From Cyclobacteriaceae bacterium (lineage in GTDB: Bacteria; Bacteroidota; Bacteroidia; Cytophagales; Cyclobacteriaceae): a stretch of DNA of 64,000 bases. Each line of letters begins with the position of its first letter. Within the stretch, counting starts at the first letter, position 1. The stretch lies in contig JAHBUC010000002.1 of the NCBI GenBank assembly GCA_019638275.1, positions 310,001-374,000 on the forward strand. The letters are read 5' to 3'. The position numbers and the translations under genes are program-made. Positions 45,178 to 53,582 of this stretch are shown piece by piece. The notes below the pieces were generated by a model. It was not told the DNA's origin and did no database searches. It was given only the letters and a program-made list of their open reading frames with translations.

Positions 45178-46077
45178 TTACCAACTTCCGCTGCTGCCGC
45201 CACCCCCAAAACTTCCTCCCCCACCCGAAAAGCCCCCACCACCTGACGACCAGCCGCCGCCTCCTCCGGAAGACCAACCGCCACCCGATGATCCCCCGCC
45301 TCCGGAACTTTCCAGTGTGCTCCAGCCCATCATCTTAAAGATTATTTTGAGTATCGGAAATCCGATTATATGACCAAGCAGGATCATTTTGCCGGTTTCC
45401 CAGCCATATAATGCAAAGGGAAAGGCTGCGTAAAAGGGAATCAAAAAGATATACAAGAACCAGCCTGCTCCACCTTTAATTAATAACCCCATCAGGGAGA
45501 AAAGACCCAAAATTCCAAATACAAACAGGCCAACAAACCAGGGGATTTCTTCACCCTCAAAAGTAGTTCCTTCATCGGCAACATACTCACCGGCTATGGC
45601 ACTGGTTATGGCATCAATGCCTGCCTGAACTCCGGCATCAAAATCATTTCGCCTGAACTCCGGGGCAATTTCATTGCGTATAATCTGATTACAGGTAATA
45701 TCGGGTAATGCACCTTCCAGGCCGTAGCCTACCTCAATGCGCATCTTTCTATCGTTAACGGCAATGAACAACAACACACCATTGTCTTTTCCTTTTTTAC
45801 CCAATTGCCACTTTTCAGCAACCTTTAATGAATACTCCTCCAGCACTTCACCATCCAGAGAAGGAATGATCAGAATGGCAATTTGATTGGAAGTAGAATC
45901 TTCATGTTGCTTGAGTTGAGCTTCAAGTTGGTGAACTTTTGATGACGATAAAATCTTAGCCTCATCGTGCACCCGAACGCCCCAAAGTTCAGGAATGGCT
46001 CGTTGCGCTTCTGCCGCAAAAAACGCAATGCAAAAAAACAAAATGGCGATACCCGTACCTGGAGAAACTGTGCGCAT
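45178..46077 (-). CDS. TPM-domain protein with glycine-serine-rich tail
   Basis: 299 residues: signal peptide, TPM domain (about residues 28-165, with VHDEAKILSSSKVHQLEAQLKQHE and RIEVGYGLEGALPDI in parts), two to three membrane helices (about 178-255), then a long Gly/Ser/Trp tail (from about 262) with repeats of GGGGWSSGG type ending in SGSW. TPM domains are also called YgcG. The protein is probably a membrane-anchored periplasmic factor; in plants and some bacteria the domain works with membrane assembly, but here no function is proven. The start overlaps the stop of the upstream TPM gene as ATGA. Confidence 0.88.
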   Translation of the reverse strand: MRTVSPGTGIAILFFCIAFFAAEAQRAIPELWGVRVHDEAKILSSSKVHQLEAQLKQHEDSTSNQIAILIIPSLDGEVLEEYSLKVAEKWQLGKKGKDNGVLLFIAVNDRKMRIEVGYGLEGALPDITCNQIIRNEIAPEFRRNDFDAGVQAGIDAITSAIAGEYVADEGTTFEGEEIPWFVGLFVFGILGLFSLMGLLIKGGAGWFLYIFLIPFYAAFPFALYGWETGKMILLGHIIGFPILKIIFKMMGWSTLESSGGGGSSGGGWSSGGGGGWSSGGGGFSGGGGSFGGGGSSGSW

Positions 46078-46727
46078 CAGCTGATTCTTAAATCGTCACG
46101 CAACTCATTTACATCATCCGAAGTTTTGTTGAATCCCTTTTCTTTTAGGATTTCACCACAACGCTTAATTGTAACCTCAAGGCCTTCTACCGTTTTTCCT
46201 TTTCGGATATAGGAGATTAAATCATTGACAAGATTGTCCCAGACTTTTTGTTCCACCACTTTACTAATGCCCTGGTCGCCAATTATTATCACCTCATGTT
46301 CAAAAAATGAAATAAAAATCATGATGCCTGTACGGTGGCGCGTATTAAAAACTTCCTGCTCCAGAAAAGCATTTTCGGCACGTTGGCGTGTGGCATGATC
46401 CCGATGACGCTGAGACACAAGCCAACGCTTCACATCATCTGAAACATTAGGCAACACCCCACCAATAACTGCGGCCAACAATACCAACAAAAAAATGTGC
46501 AATGGATCATACACCGCAAGTGTTGGAACATACCGATCAAAAACCACGATCAAACTGAATACGGTGAAAGCAGCCAACAGAGCTCCTTTATAATTTGCTA
46601 TTGTATAGTATCCGCTTCGGGCTACAATTACGGGCACAATTTCTCCCGATATGCCCGTCTCGGCCGTGCGAACGGCAGACTTGATACGGTCCAGATCTTC
46701 GTTGCTGAATTTCTCGCGAAGTTTCAT
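46077..46727 (-). CDS. TPM-domain membrane protein
   Basis: 216 residues. A TPM-like domain in two parts flanks two membrane helices (about residues 48-95: YKGALLAAFTVFSLIVVF, FLLVLLAAVIGGVLP). N-terminal DLDRIKSAVRTAETGISGEIVPVIVARSG and later TGIMIFISFFEHEVIIIGDQGI are the characteristic segments. There is no signal peptide, unlike its partner gene. Reading frames overlap (ATGA) with the second TPM gene, which shows they are co-translated. The usual partner gene lemA is at 6475-7092, far away. Confidence 0.85.
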   Translation of the reverse strand: MKLREKFSNEDLDRIKSAVRTAETGISGEIVPVIVARSGYYTIANYKGALLAAFTVFSLIVVFDRYVPTLAVYDPLHIFLLVLLAAVIGGVLPNVSDDVKRWLVSQRHRDHATRQRAENAFLEQEVFNTRHRTGIMIFISFFEHEVIIIGDQGISKVVEQKVWDNLVNDLISYIRKGKTVEGLEVTIKRCGEILKEKGFNKTSDDVNELRDDLRIS

Positions 46728-46764
46728 AGGACGTGGTTTAAGAATTAAAGATAGCGAATAAGCT

Positions 46765-47481
46765 TCAATCTCTCAGCTGATGCAGATACAACTGAATGGT
46801 GTTCTCCAGTCCGTAATATAAGGCATCGCAAACCAACGCATGGCCAATGGAAACTTCATCCAGATAAGGAATGGATTGCTTCAAAAACCGGAGGTTATTC
46901 AGATCAAGGTCGTGCCCGGCATTAATGCCCAGTCCGGCTTCATGCGCAGCATTTGCACATTGCACGTACGAAACAATTGCTTTCTCAGGATTGGAAGGGT
47001 ATTGTTGCGCATAAGGTTCCGTATACATTTCAATCCGATCAGCACCCACTTTAGCTGCTCCCTCGGCCATGGCCGCAACCGGGTTAACAAAAATTGAAAC
47101 ACGTGTGCCGTAACTTTTCAATTCAGCAACAATGTCTTTCAATAAGGCTTGATGCTTCACCGTATCCCATCCGGCATTTGAGGTGATCACATCCGGACCA
47201 TCCGGCACAAGCGTTGCCTGGGCGGGCTTTACATCCCGAATAATTTTCATGTATCGCGCATCCGGATAGCCTTCAATGTTGAACTCCGTTTTTACCACAT
47301 CTTTCAACCGCATCACATCGCTATAGCGAATGTGCCGTTCATCCGGGCGTGGATGTACCGTAATGCCCTCCGCGCCAAAGCGCTCACAATCCATCGCGGT
47401 TTTCACCACGTCCGGATTGTTACCACCCCGTGCATTACGCAGGGTAGCAATCTTATTTATGTTTACACTTAAGCGCGTCAT
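46765..47481 (-). CDS. pdxJ: Pyridoxine 5'-phosphate synthase
   Basis: 238 residues. It condenses 3-amino-2-oxopropyl phosphate with 1-deoxyxylulose 5-phosphate to make pyridoxine 5'-phosphate. The TIM barrel is recognisable: [21 protein letters not shown], the [18 protein letters not shown] segment, [11 protein letters not shown] and [13 protein letters not shown], then [17 protein letters not shown]. All conserved. It is divergent from yqeY and 37 bases upstream of the TPM genes in the same direction, so it may lead their transcript. Confidence 0.96.
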   Translation of the reverse strand: MTRLSVNINKIATLRNARGGNNPDVVKTAMDCERFGAEGITVHPRPDERHIRYSDVMRLKDVVKTEFNIEGYPDARYMKIIRDVKPAQATLVPDGPDVITSNAGWDTVKHQALLKDIVAELKSYGTRVSIFVNPVAAMAEGAAKVGADRIEMYTEPYAQQYPSNPEKAIVSYVQCANAAHEAGLGINAGHDLDLNNLRFLKQSIPYLDEVSIGHALVCDALYYGLENTIQLYLHQLRD

Positions 47482-47587
47482 ACCTCAGCTACCAAATTAC
47501 AAATAGCGCATGTTAAATACATCATATCAAACCGTAAGGCTTTTTAATTTATTCCATACTGCTACTTTTGTGAAAAGACTGATTGTT

Positions 47588-48040
47588 ATGAGCCTGAAAG
47601 CACAAATCGATGCCGACATCAAGAAAGCGATGCTGGCTAAAAACAAAGAAGAACTGGAAGCACTGAGAAGCATCAAATCGTTGATCTTACTGGCAGAAAC
47701 CGAAAAGGGTGGAAGTGGTGATGTTTCTTCTGATGTGGAGAACAAATTGCTTATGAAGGCTGCGAAGCAGCGAAAAGAATCAGCAGATATTTTTAGTCAA
47801 CAGGGGCGCACCGATTTGGCCGAAAAGGAATCGTTTCAACTGGAAGTAATCAGTCGGTATTTACCCAAGCAGCTGTCTGAAACGGAAATAACTGATGCAC
47901 TAAAAAAAATTATTGAAGAAGTTGGGGCAAAAGGTCCGCAAGACATGGGTAAGGTAATGGGTACCGCGACAAAAAAACTGGCCGGTCAGGCTGATGGTAA
48001 ATTGATCTCTGAACTTGTAAAAAAATTACTGTCCGCTTGA
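47588..48040 (+). CDS. GatB/YqeY domain-containing protein
   Basis: 150 residues from the ATG at 47588; the longer frame to 47510 is rejected because the extra residues are not family-like and the conserved domain begins at MSLKAQIDADIKKAM. The protein has the GatB/YqeY C-terminal domain: LEALRSIKSLILLAE, KQRKESADIFSQQGRTDLAEKE in parts, SRYLPKQLSE and GPQDMGKVMG. YqeY domains occur with tRNA amidotransferase GatB, but this stand-alone form has no proven function. A TACTTTTG box (47563-47570) is a possible promoter. cvpA starts inside its stop (TTGA). Confidence 0.9.
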   Translation: MSLKAQIDADIKKAMLAKNKEELEALRSIKSLILLAETEKGGSGDVSSDVENKLLMKAAKQRKESADIFSQQGRTDLAEKESFQLEVISRYLPKQLSETEITDALKKIIEEVGAKGPQDMGKVMGTATKKLAGQADGKLISELVKKLLSA

Positions 48041-48546
48041 GTATTCTCGATATCATTTTAGTTGTGTGGTTCATTATCGGTGCCGTTTCGGGGTATAAGA
48101 AGGGATTTTTGGTGAGTCTGTTTTCTCTGGCCGGAATTTTTCTGGGTATTTTATTGGGCTTTAAACTTATGGGCGTTGCCATGCTTAAACTTGCCAGCGC
48201 TTATAACATTGATGATAAAATTCTTCCCTATGCCGCGTTCGGTCTTGTGTTTGTGATTGTGATCATTGTTGTAAATCTTATCGGCAAACTGGCAAAATCT
48301 TCCATCGACAAAACTGTATTGGGTAATGCCGACCAATGGGCTGGCGGTGTGTTGGGTTTGCTTAAGGCAGCCTTTATGGTAAGCGTAATCTTTTGGATAT
48401 TAAGCGCGCTGTCTTTTGATCTGCCTGAACATTGGGTGGCCAACTCACAACTTTACTCCTATACTGCCAACTTTGCGCCAACCGTAACCGAGTGGGTTGG
48501 AGATATTTTTCCCACCTTCAAAAATCTTTTTGGAACCCAGAACTAA
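48037..48546 (+). CDS. CvpA family membrane protein
   Basis: 169 residues. Four membrane helices: SILDIILVVWFIIGAVSGYK, FLVSLFSLAGIFLGILLGFK, YAAFGLVFVIVIIVVNLIGK and GVLGLLKAAFMVSVIFWIL, the CvpA (colicin V production) pattern. The start is TTG, overlapping the yqeY stop in a TTGA junction, so translation is coupled and probably weak. No colicin genes are nearby. The family is linked to envelope stress or peptidoglycan in other bacteria, but its role is not fixed. Confidence 0.86.
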   Translation: MSILDIILVVWFIIGAVSGYKKGFLVSLFSLAGIFLGILLGFKLMGVAMLKLASAYNIDDKILPYAAFGLVFVIVIIVVNLIGKLAKSSIDKTVLGNADQWAGGVLGLLKAAFMVSVIFWILSALSFDLPEHWVANSQLYSYTANFAPTVTEWVGDIFPTFKNLFGTQN

Positions 48547-48615
48547 AGCTTCTGGAGCCTCCACCTAACATTTTGAATTTTTTTTCTTTACATTTTGGTT
48601 ATAAAACAAGACGCA

Positions 48616-49368
48616 ATGGCGCTAAACGTTAAAGAAGAAGGCGGATTTAAATTTGTTGATGAGGGCCAGGGGCCGGTGCTGATGTTATTGCACGGCTTGT
48701 TTGGGGCGCTCAGTAATTGGGAGGGTGTTGTTAACCGATTCTCGGTCAATTTCCGAGTGGTCATTCCCATGTTGCCCATTTATGAAATGCCGGTACGAGA
48801 AGCCGGCCTTGAAGGCCTGTGCAAATTTGTTGAGGAGTTTGTCGCCTTTAAAAAACTCGAAGCCATGACTATCATGGGCAACAGCTTGGGTGGGCATGTG
48901 GCGTTGGTTTATACGCTAAAGAATCCACAAAAAGTAAAGAAGCTCATCCTCACAGGTAGTTCAGGATTATTTGAAGATTCCATGGGCGGCTCATACCCTA
49001 AGCGAGGCAACTATCAATATATAAAGGAACGTGTTGCCTATACGTTTTATAACCCCGAAGTTGCCACCAAAGAATTGGTAGACGAAGTGTTTGAAACCAC
49101 CAACAGCATTCCCAAGTGTATGCGCATAGTGGCTATTGCAAAATCGGCCCAACGAAACAACCTGGCTGATGAAATTCCAAACATAAATATACCCACATTG
49201 TTAGTATGGGGGTTGAATGATACGATTACACCGCCTATGGTGGCTCATGAATTTAACCGGCTGATCCCCCGTTCTTCCCTCAAATTCATTGATAAATGCT
49301 GCCATGCGCCCATGATGGAGCATCCTGAAAAATTTAATGAACTTGTGGAAGACTTTTTGCTGAATTAA
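48616..49368 (+). CDS. Alpha/beta hydrolase
   Basis: 250 residues from the ATG at 48616; an upstream TTG (48595) is less likely. The hydrolase fold is clear: LLHGLFGALSNW (oxyanion region), nucleophile Ser in MGNSLGGHVAL, and a C-terminal His in CCHAPMMEHPEKF. The acid is likely Asp in GLNDTITPP. The relatives in this phylum sit upstream of nadK-type genes, as here, with unknown substrate. The 70-base gap to cvpA has no obvious terminator. Confidence 0.88.
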   Translation: MALNVKEEGGFKFVDEGQGPVLMLLHGLFGALSNWEGVVNRFSVNFRVVIPMLPIYEMPVREAGLEGLCKFVEEFVAFKKLEAMTIMGNSLGGHVALVYTLKNPQKVKKLILTGSSGLFEDSMGGSYPKRGNYQYIKERVAYTFYNPEVATKELVDEVFETTNSIPKCMRIVAIAKSAQRNNLADEIPNINIPTLLVWGLNDTITPPMVAHEFNRLIPRSSLKFIDKCCHAPMMEHPEKFNELVEDFLLN

Positions 49369-49393
49369 GGTATATATGCGTAAACGATAGCCC

Positions 49394-50059
49394 GTGATTG
49401 CTGAAGATTTAATAAACCACATGATCCCTCCGCTGAAAGCAAGCGATGATGCGCACAAGGCAATTGTGTGGATGGAAGAATTTCGGTGCAATCACATGCC
49501 GGTAGTAGAAGATGGAAAATTGTTAGGCTTTATTTCTGAAGAAATTATTCTCGAAGCAAATGATATAGACCGGCACGTTGGTGATTTTAACCTGGTAGGA
49601 GAGAAATGTTTTGTCAGCGCATCAACTCATTTTTATGATATCCTTAAAGTTGCCGCGGATAACAAACTTCAATCTGTTGCGGTACTGGATGATCTTCAAT
49701 TATACCATGGAGTGATTACCGTGCAGGATACAATCGCATCTTTTGCCCAAACAGCGGCCGTACAAATGCCCGGAGGGATACTGGTGCTCTCCATGAATCA
49801 CAACGACTATTCGCTGGCAGAAATCAGCAGGCTTATTGAAGAAAATAAAACCAAGGTTTTAAGCAGCATTGTAAAAGAAGAACCACTTGACCCTGGAAAA
49901 ATCCGACTCACCTTAAAATTAAATCAGGTTGATCTCTCACGCACCGTAGCTACGCTTGAGCGTTTTGGTTATAAAGTAGTTGGCCGTTACCAAGAATCAA
50001 AACCAATGGGCTCAGAACGCGATCGCATTGATATGCTACTGCGCTACCTGGATATTTAA
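49394..50059 (+). CDS. CBS-domain protein
   Basis: 221 residues; start GTG. A pair of CBS domains (residues about 1-125) opens the protein, with HMPVVEDGKLLGFISEE in the first and LQSVAVLDDLQLYHGVITVQD in the second. An ACT-like domain follows (GGILVLSMNHNDYSLAEISRLIEENK in parts). CBS domains bind adenosyl ligands, so a sensor or regulatory role is likely. It is upstream of nadK by 70 bases, as in other Bacteroidota, suggesting a joint unit. No enzymatic domain. Confidence 0.88.
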   Translation: MIAEDLINHMIPPLKASDDAHKAIVWMEEFRCNHMPVVEDGKLLGFISEEIILEANDIDRHVGDFNLVGEKCFVSASTHFYDILKVAADNKLQSVAVLDDLQLYHGVITVQDTIASFAQTAAVQMPGGILVLSMNHNDYSLAEISRLIEENKTKVLSSIVKEEPLDPGKIRLTLKLNQVDLSRTVATLERFGYKVVGRYQESKPMGSERDRIDMLLRYLDI

Positions 50060-50129
50060 GGCCAGGTTGTTGCTTTACACTTCCACATTTCGGTTGTACC
50101 TTTAATCCTCAGGGATTAACCGAAAGCAC

Positions 50130-51005
50130 ATGAAAATCGGAATTCACGGTAAAGAATTTAACCGGCAGTCAGCCGATTTTATTCAACTTATTTTTCAGGT
50201 GCTTACACAGCATAAGGCCGAACTTTTTGTATCCGCCAAGTTCGCAAACTTTTTAAAAGCTGCCGCCTTTAAAAAATTCAACTATAAAATTTATGAGGCC
50301 GGGAGTTCACTAAAAAAACTAAATGTCTTTTTAAGTATCGGGGGTGATGGCACCCTGTTGGAATCGGTTGCCCATGTTGGCGCTGCTGAAACTCCCATAC
50401 TTGGAATCAACACGGGTCGACTTGGATTCCTCGCGACCATCAGCCGTGATGAAACTGAACGGGCATTACAAAAGTTATTTACAGGAGCATACTCGCTTGA
50501 TAAGCGAGTGATTCTGCGGCTTGAATCCAATCAAAACCTGTTTGGCAAACTTAATTTTGCGCTCAACGATTTTACCGTAGTGAAGAAAGACTCTTCATCA
50601 ATGATTACCGTGCACACGTACATTGATGGTGAGTTTTTAAACTCATACTGGGCCGATGGAATTATTGTTGCCACGCCCACCGGTTCAACCGGCTATTCAT
50701 TAAGTTGTGGCGGACCATTGGTATTCCCCCGTTCGGGCAATTTCATTATCACTCCGGTTAGTCCGCATAACCTTACGGTACGCCCCATTGTGGTTCCCGA
50801 CCAATCGGAAATCACGTTTGAAATTGAGGGAAGAAGCAAAAAGTTTTTGGTTTCTCTTGATTCCAGAATGTCAACTGTTGATCATACCATAAAGCTTAAA
50901 GTAAAGAAGGAGTCGTTCCACGCACACCTCATTCAACTGGAAGGGCAACATTATTTTAAAACCTTGCGACAAAAGCTAAATTGGGGACTCGACATCAGAA
51001 ATTGA
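50130..51005 (+). CDS. nadK: NAD kinase
   Basis: 291 residues. It phosphorylates NAD to NADP. The GGDGTLLE motif (71-78), with Asp73 as the catalytic residue, the NTGRLGF loop (94-100), and the TPTGSTGYSLSCGGP segment near residue 175-190 are the family's three marks. The length is normal. It is part of the conserved CBS-nadK-DUF6089-uppS-bamA-skp order. No promoter was recognised between the CBS gene and nadK. Confidence 0.96.
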   Translation: MKIGIHGKEFNRQSADFIQLIFQVLTQHKAELFVSAKFANFLKAAAFKKFNYKIYEAGSSLKKLNVFLSIGGDGTLLESVAHVGAAETPILGINTGRLGFLATISRDETERALQKLFTGAYSLDKRVILRLESNQNLFGKLNFALNDFTVVKKDSSSMITVHTYIDGEFLNSYWADGIIVATPTGSTGYSLSCGGPLVFPRSGNFIITPVSPHNLTVRPIVVPDQSEITFEIEGRSKKFLVSLDSRMSTVDHTIKLKVKKESFHAHLIQLEGQHYFKTLRQKLNWGLDIRN

Positions 51006-51053
51006 TTTTTTACTTACCTTTGTAGCTTACTGATTTTTAAACACTTACCGCTA

Positions 51054-52091
51054 ATGAGAAAGTTGGCTTTTTTCGTACTGGCGACCCTGTTCATGACCTT
51101 TGTAACGGATGAGGCAGAAGGACAGATGAACAGGAGAAGCATCAAGAAAAACAATAAACGTATAGCCAGTTACCGTGGCCGTAAGTCTAATTTTGGAAAA
51201 GACAAGGTTTATAACTCACTCGGTGTTTCACTGAATGCGTTTAATTACTTTGGCGACCTTTCCCCTTCTCCAAAACGCATCAGTACTGATATCGGGTTTA
51301 CACGGCCCGCCATTGGCCTTTCCTTTACACATCGTTTTGGACCCCGCTACCAGCTAATGGCCAACTTCATGTATGGTGGAATTCGTGGTGCCGACAGCGA
51401 ATCGGCCGATCCCAATGATGTGAATAACGGGGCATTCCGATATGTTCGAAATCTTTCATTTCGTAATCGAATCAAGGAATTATCCGTAGTGGGGCAGATT
51501 GATTTGTTTGAGAATCAGGCTACGTACATTAGCCGGGTACCGTGGACGCCTTATGTTTATGCCGGTATTGCTGTATTTCATCATAATCCGCAGGCGCAGG
51601 TTCCTGCAACCGATTTGCTTGGAACACCATTTCCGGATGCGGGTGAATGGGTAGATCTTCAACCCTTAAAGACAGAAGGAAAATCTTACAGTTTAATACA
51701 GGCTGCCATACCATTTGGCCTTGGCGCTCGTTTCAGAATAAACGAAGTTATGGACCTGTCGGCAGAGTTTGGTTTCAGATACACATTCACTGATTACCTG
51801 GATGATGTGAGCGGCTATTATGTTGATCTGACAACATTAGACAGCGAAAAGGCCAGGGCTATGTCGTATCGTTCAAATGAGGTGCAGCCTGTAAATGCCA
51901 AGGTTCAGGAAATACTTGCCAATAAGTATACCGGTTATTCCGGATTCGACACAGTTGCCGGTTATGGTCATATAAACAGTAACGGAGATAAAAATCTTCG
52001 CGGCACAGATGCGCGTGACATCTACATGGTAACCACCGTTAGGCTTACCTATATTCTCGGCAAAACCTTCCACCGCGCCAAGTTCAGATGA
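51054..52091 (+). CDS. Outer-membrane DUF6089 family protein (first copy)
   Basis: 345 residues with a signal peptide (LAFFVLATLFMTFVTDEAEG, cut before QMNRR). A basic segment (RRSIKKNNKRIASYRGRKS) is followed by a beta-barrel-like part with many alternating strands (YNSLGVSLNAFNYFGDLSPSPKRIS in parts; YVYAGIAVFHHNPQAQ) and an aromatic-rich end (MVTTVRLTYILGKTFHRAKFR). This is the DUF6089 barrel family of the phylum. It overlaps the second copy by 4 bases (ATGA), so the pair is co-translated. Function unknown; the envelope-biogenesis context suggests an assembly or structural role. Confidence 0.82.
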   Translation: MRKLAFFVLATLFMTFVTDEAEGQMNRRSIKKNNKRIASYRGRKSNFGKDKVYNSLGVSLNAFNYFGDLSPSPKRISTDIGFTRPAIGLSFTHRFGPRYQLMANFMYGGIRGADSESADPNDVNNGAFRYVRNLSFRNRIKELSVVGQIDLFENQATYISRVPWTPYVYAGIAVFHHNPQAQVPATDLLGTPFPDAGEWVDLQPLKTEGKSYSLIQAAIPFGLGARFRINEVMDLSAEFGFRYTFTDYLDDVSGYYVDLTTLDSEKARAMSYRSNEVQPVNAKVQEILANKYTGYSGFDTVAGYGHINSNGDKNLRGTDARDIYMVTTVRLTYILGKTFHRAKFR

Positions 52092-52765
52092 CAGCCTCCC
52101 GATCGTTACTTCTTGGTTTGTTATTGCTCAGTGCAATTGCTTACGCGCAACGATCGGAAGTGGGCTTTGGAATTGGTACCTTCAATTACACAGGCGATCT
52201 TGTTCGCACCTACCATGTTAAAAACCTGAAACCTGCTGGTACTGTATATTATCGCTCAAACATCAGCAAGGTTGTAAGCTTTCGGGCAACCATTACAGCA
52301 GGGCAACTTGGCGCAAAAGAAACACCCATTGATGCTTTTGCTTCTGCCCGCGATGCTTCCTTCAATATCTTCCTATTGGAAACAAGCCTGGGTTTTGAGT
52401 ATCATTTTTTAAACTGGCGTGATGATAAACGACCGATGCGGTACACGCCCTATGTGTTCGCAGGCCTCGGCCTTTTTGGTATTTCCGGTTATGATGTAAA
52501 GCCTGAAGAATATAGCAACGTTCAGGTTGCCATTCCATTTGGAGGAGGATTCAAATACATTGTAAACCCAAAGTACTATATAGCCCTGGAAGTGGGCATT
52601 CGTAAAACCTTTTTTGATTACCTCGATAACCTATCGGACGGGGACCCTACACAGAAGAATTATCAGTACGGAAGCCCGAATGACTTCGATAACTATTTTT
52701 TTGTTGGGATAACCCTTACACGAACCTTTTACGATATTCCCTGCCCCAAAAACCCTTATAAGTAG
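52088..52765 (+). CDS. Outer-membrane DUF6089 family protein (second copy)
   Basis: 225 residues, signal peptide (SLLLGLLLLSAIAYAQ). The barrel has the same layout as its upstream partner: EVGFGIGTFNYTGDL, ATITAGQLGAKE, TPYVFAGLGLFGIS, AIPFGGGFKYIVN, and LEVGIRKTFFDYLDNLSDGDP near the C-terminus. The shared TFxDYLDD/FFDYLDN motif shows the two are paralogues. It overlaps the first copy by 4 bases and ends 64 bases before uppS. Function unknown. Confidence 0.82.
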   Translation: MTASRSLLLGLLLLSAIAYAQRSEVGFGIGTFNYTGDLVRTYHVKNLKPAGTVYYRSNISKVVSFRATITAGQLGAKETPIDAFASARDASFNIFLLETSLGFEYHFLNWRDDKRPMRYTPYVFAGLGLFGISGYDVKPEEYSNVQVAIPFGGGFKYIVNPKYYIALEVGIRKTFFDYLDNLSDGDPTQKNYQYGSPNDFDNYFFVGITLTRTFYDIPCPKNPYK

Positions 52766-52829
52766 TGCGGCCAAAACGAATCGGGCAATTACATAGAAGT
52801 TGTTGAAAATACGCTAATTTTGGCCCCCT

Positions 52830-53582
52830 GTGGCTTCTTTTAAAGAACATATTGACCCCAATAATGTGCCTCGGCATATTGCTGTAATTATGGACGGCAA
52901 CGGACGTTGGGCCAAAAAGAAGGGCGCCATGCGCATTTTTGGTCACCGGAATGCCGTAAAGGCCGTTCGGGAAGTAACAGAAGGCTGCGGTGAGTTGGGC
53001 GTGAATTACCTGACCCTATATGCCTTTTCAACCGAAAACTGGTCACGCCCGAAGGAGGAGGTTGATGGTCTTATGGAACTGCTGGTGAACACGCTGAAAG
53101 AAGAAATAAAGTCGTTAATGGACAACCAGGTAAAACTAATTACCATAGGAGAAACATCTCACCTTCCGGGGGATTGTCAGCGAAACCTAGCTTGGGCCAT
53201 GGAAGAGACTAAAAACAATACCGGACTCACCGTAATTCTCGCACTTAGCTACAGCGGCAGGTGGGAACTTAAAGAAGCTGTAAGGGCTCTTGCTCAGGAA
53301 GTAAAAGACGGAAAGCTTGATCCTGAAACCATCAGCGAAGAAAGTATTGCCCTTCACTTACAAACCACTGGTGTTCCTGACCCTGAGTTGCTCATCCGCA
53401 CCAGCGGTGAAATGCGCATCAGCAATTTTTTACTGTGGCAAATTGCCTATACAGAATTATATATTACACCAACCTTATGGCCCGATTTCCGAAAGGAACA
53501 TTTATACGAAGCCATCTGGTCATACCAACAACGCGAACGCAGGTTTGGTAAAACAAGCGAACAATTGAATCCGGTTAGTTGA
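52830..53582 (+). CDS. uppS: Isoprenyl transferase (undecaprenyl diphosphate synthase type)
   Basis: 250 residues; start GTG. It makes the C55 lipid carrier needed for peptidoglycan and O-antigen. The catalytic Asp22 lies in the HIAVIMDGNGRWAKKKG signature. Others are NYLTLYAFSTENWSRP, the ILALSYSGRWEL region, and the C-terminal LLIRTSGEMRISNFLLWQIAYTELY in parts. It is cis-prenyl type; length normal. It ends 1 base before bamA starts, so translation is coupled. A TAATTTTG box lies just upstream of the start, without a -33 partner. Confidence 0.95.
   Translation: MASFKEHIDPNNVPRHIAVIMDGNGRWAKKKGAMRIFGHRNAVKAVREVTEGCGELGVNYLTLYAFSTENWSRPKEEVDGLMELLVNTLKEEIKSLMDNQVKLITIGETSHLPGDCQRNLAWAMEETKNNTGLTVILALSYSGRWELKEAVRALAQEVKDGKLDPETISEESIALHLQTTGVPDPELLIRTSGEMRISNFLLWQIAYTELYITPTLWPDFRKEHLYEAIWSYQQRERRFGKTSEQLNPVS

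Noticed and set aside
45180..45300. Regular repeats as a possible CRISPR or tandem DNA repeat
   Set aside because: They encode the Gly/Ser/Trp tail of a TPM protein, have no spacer structure, and the period is that of codons.
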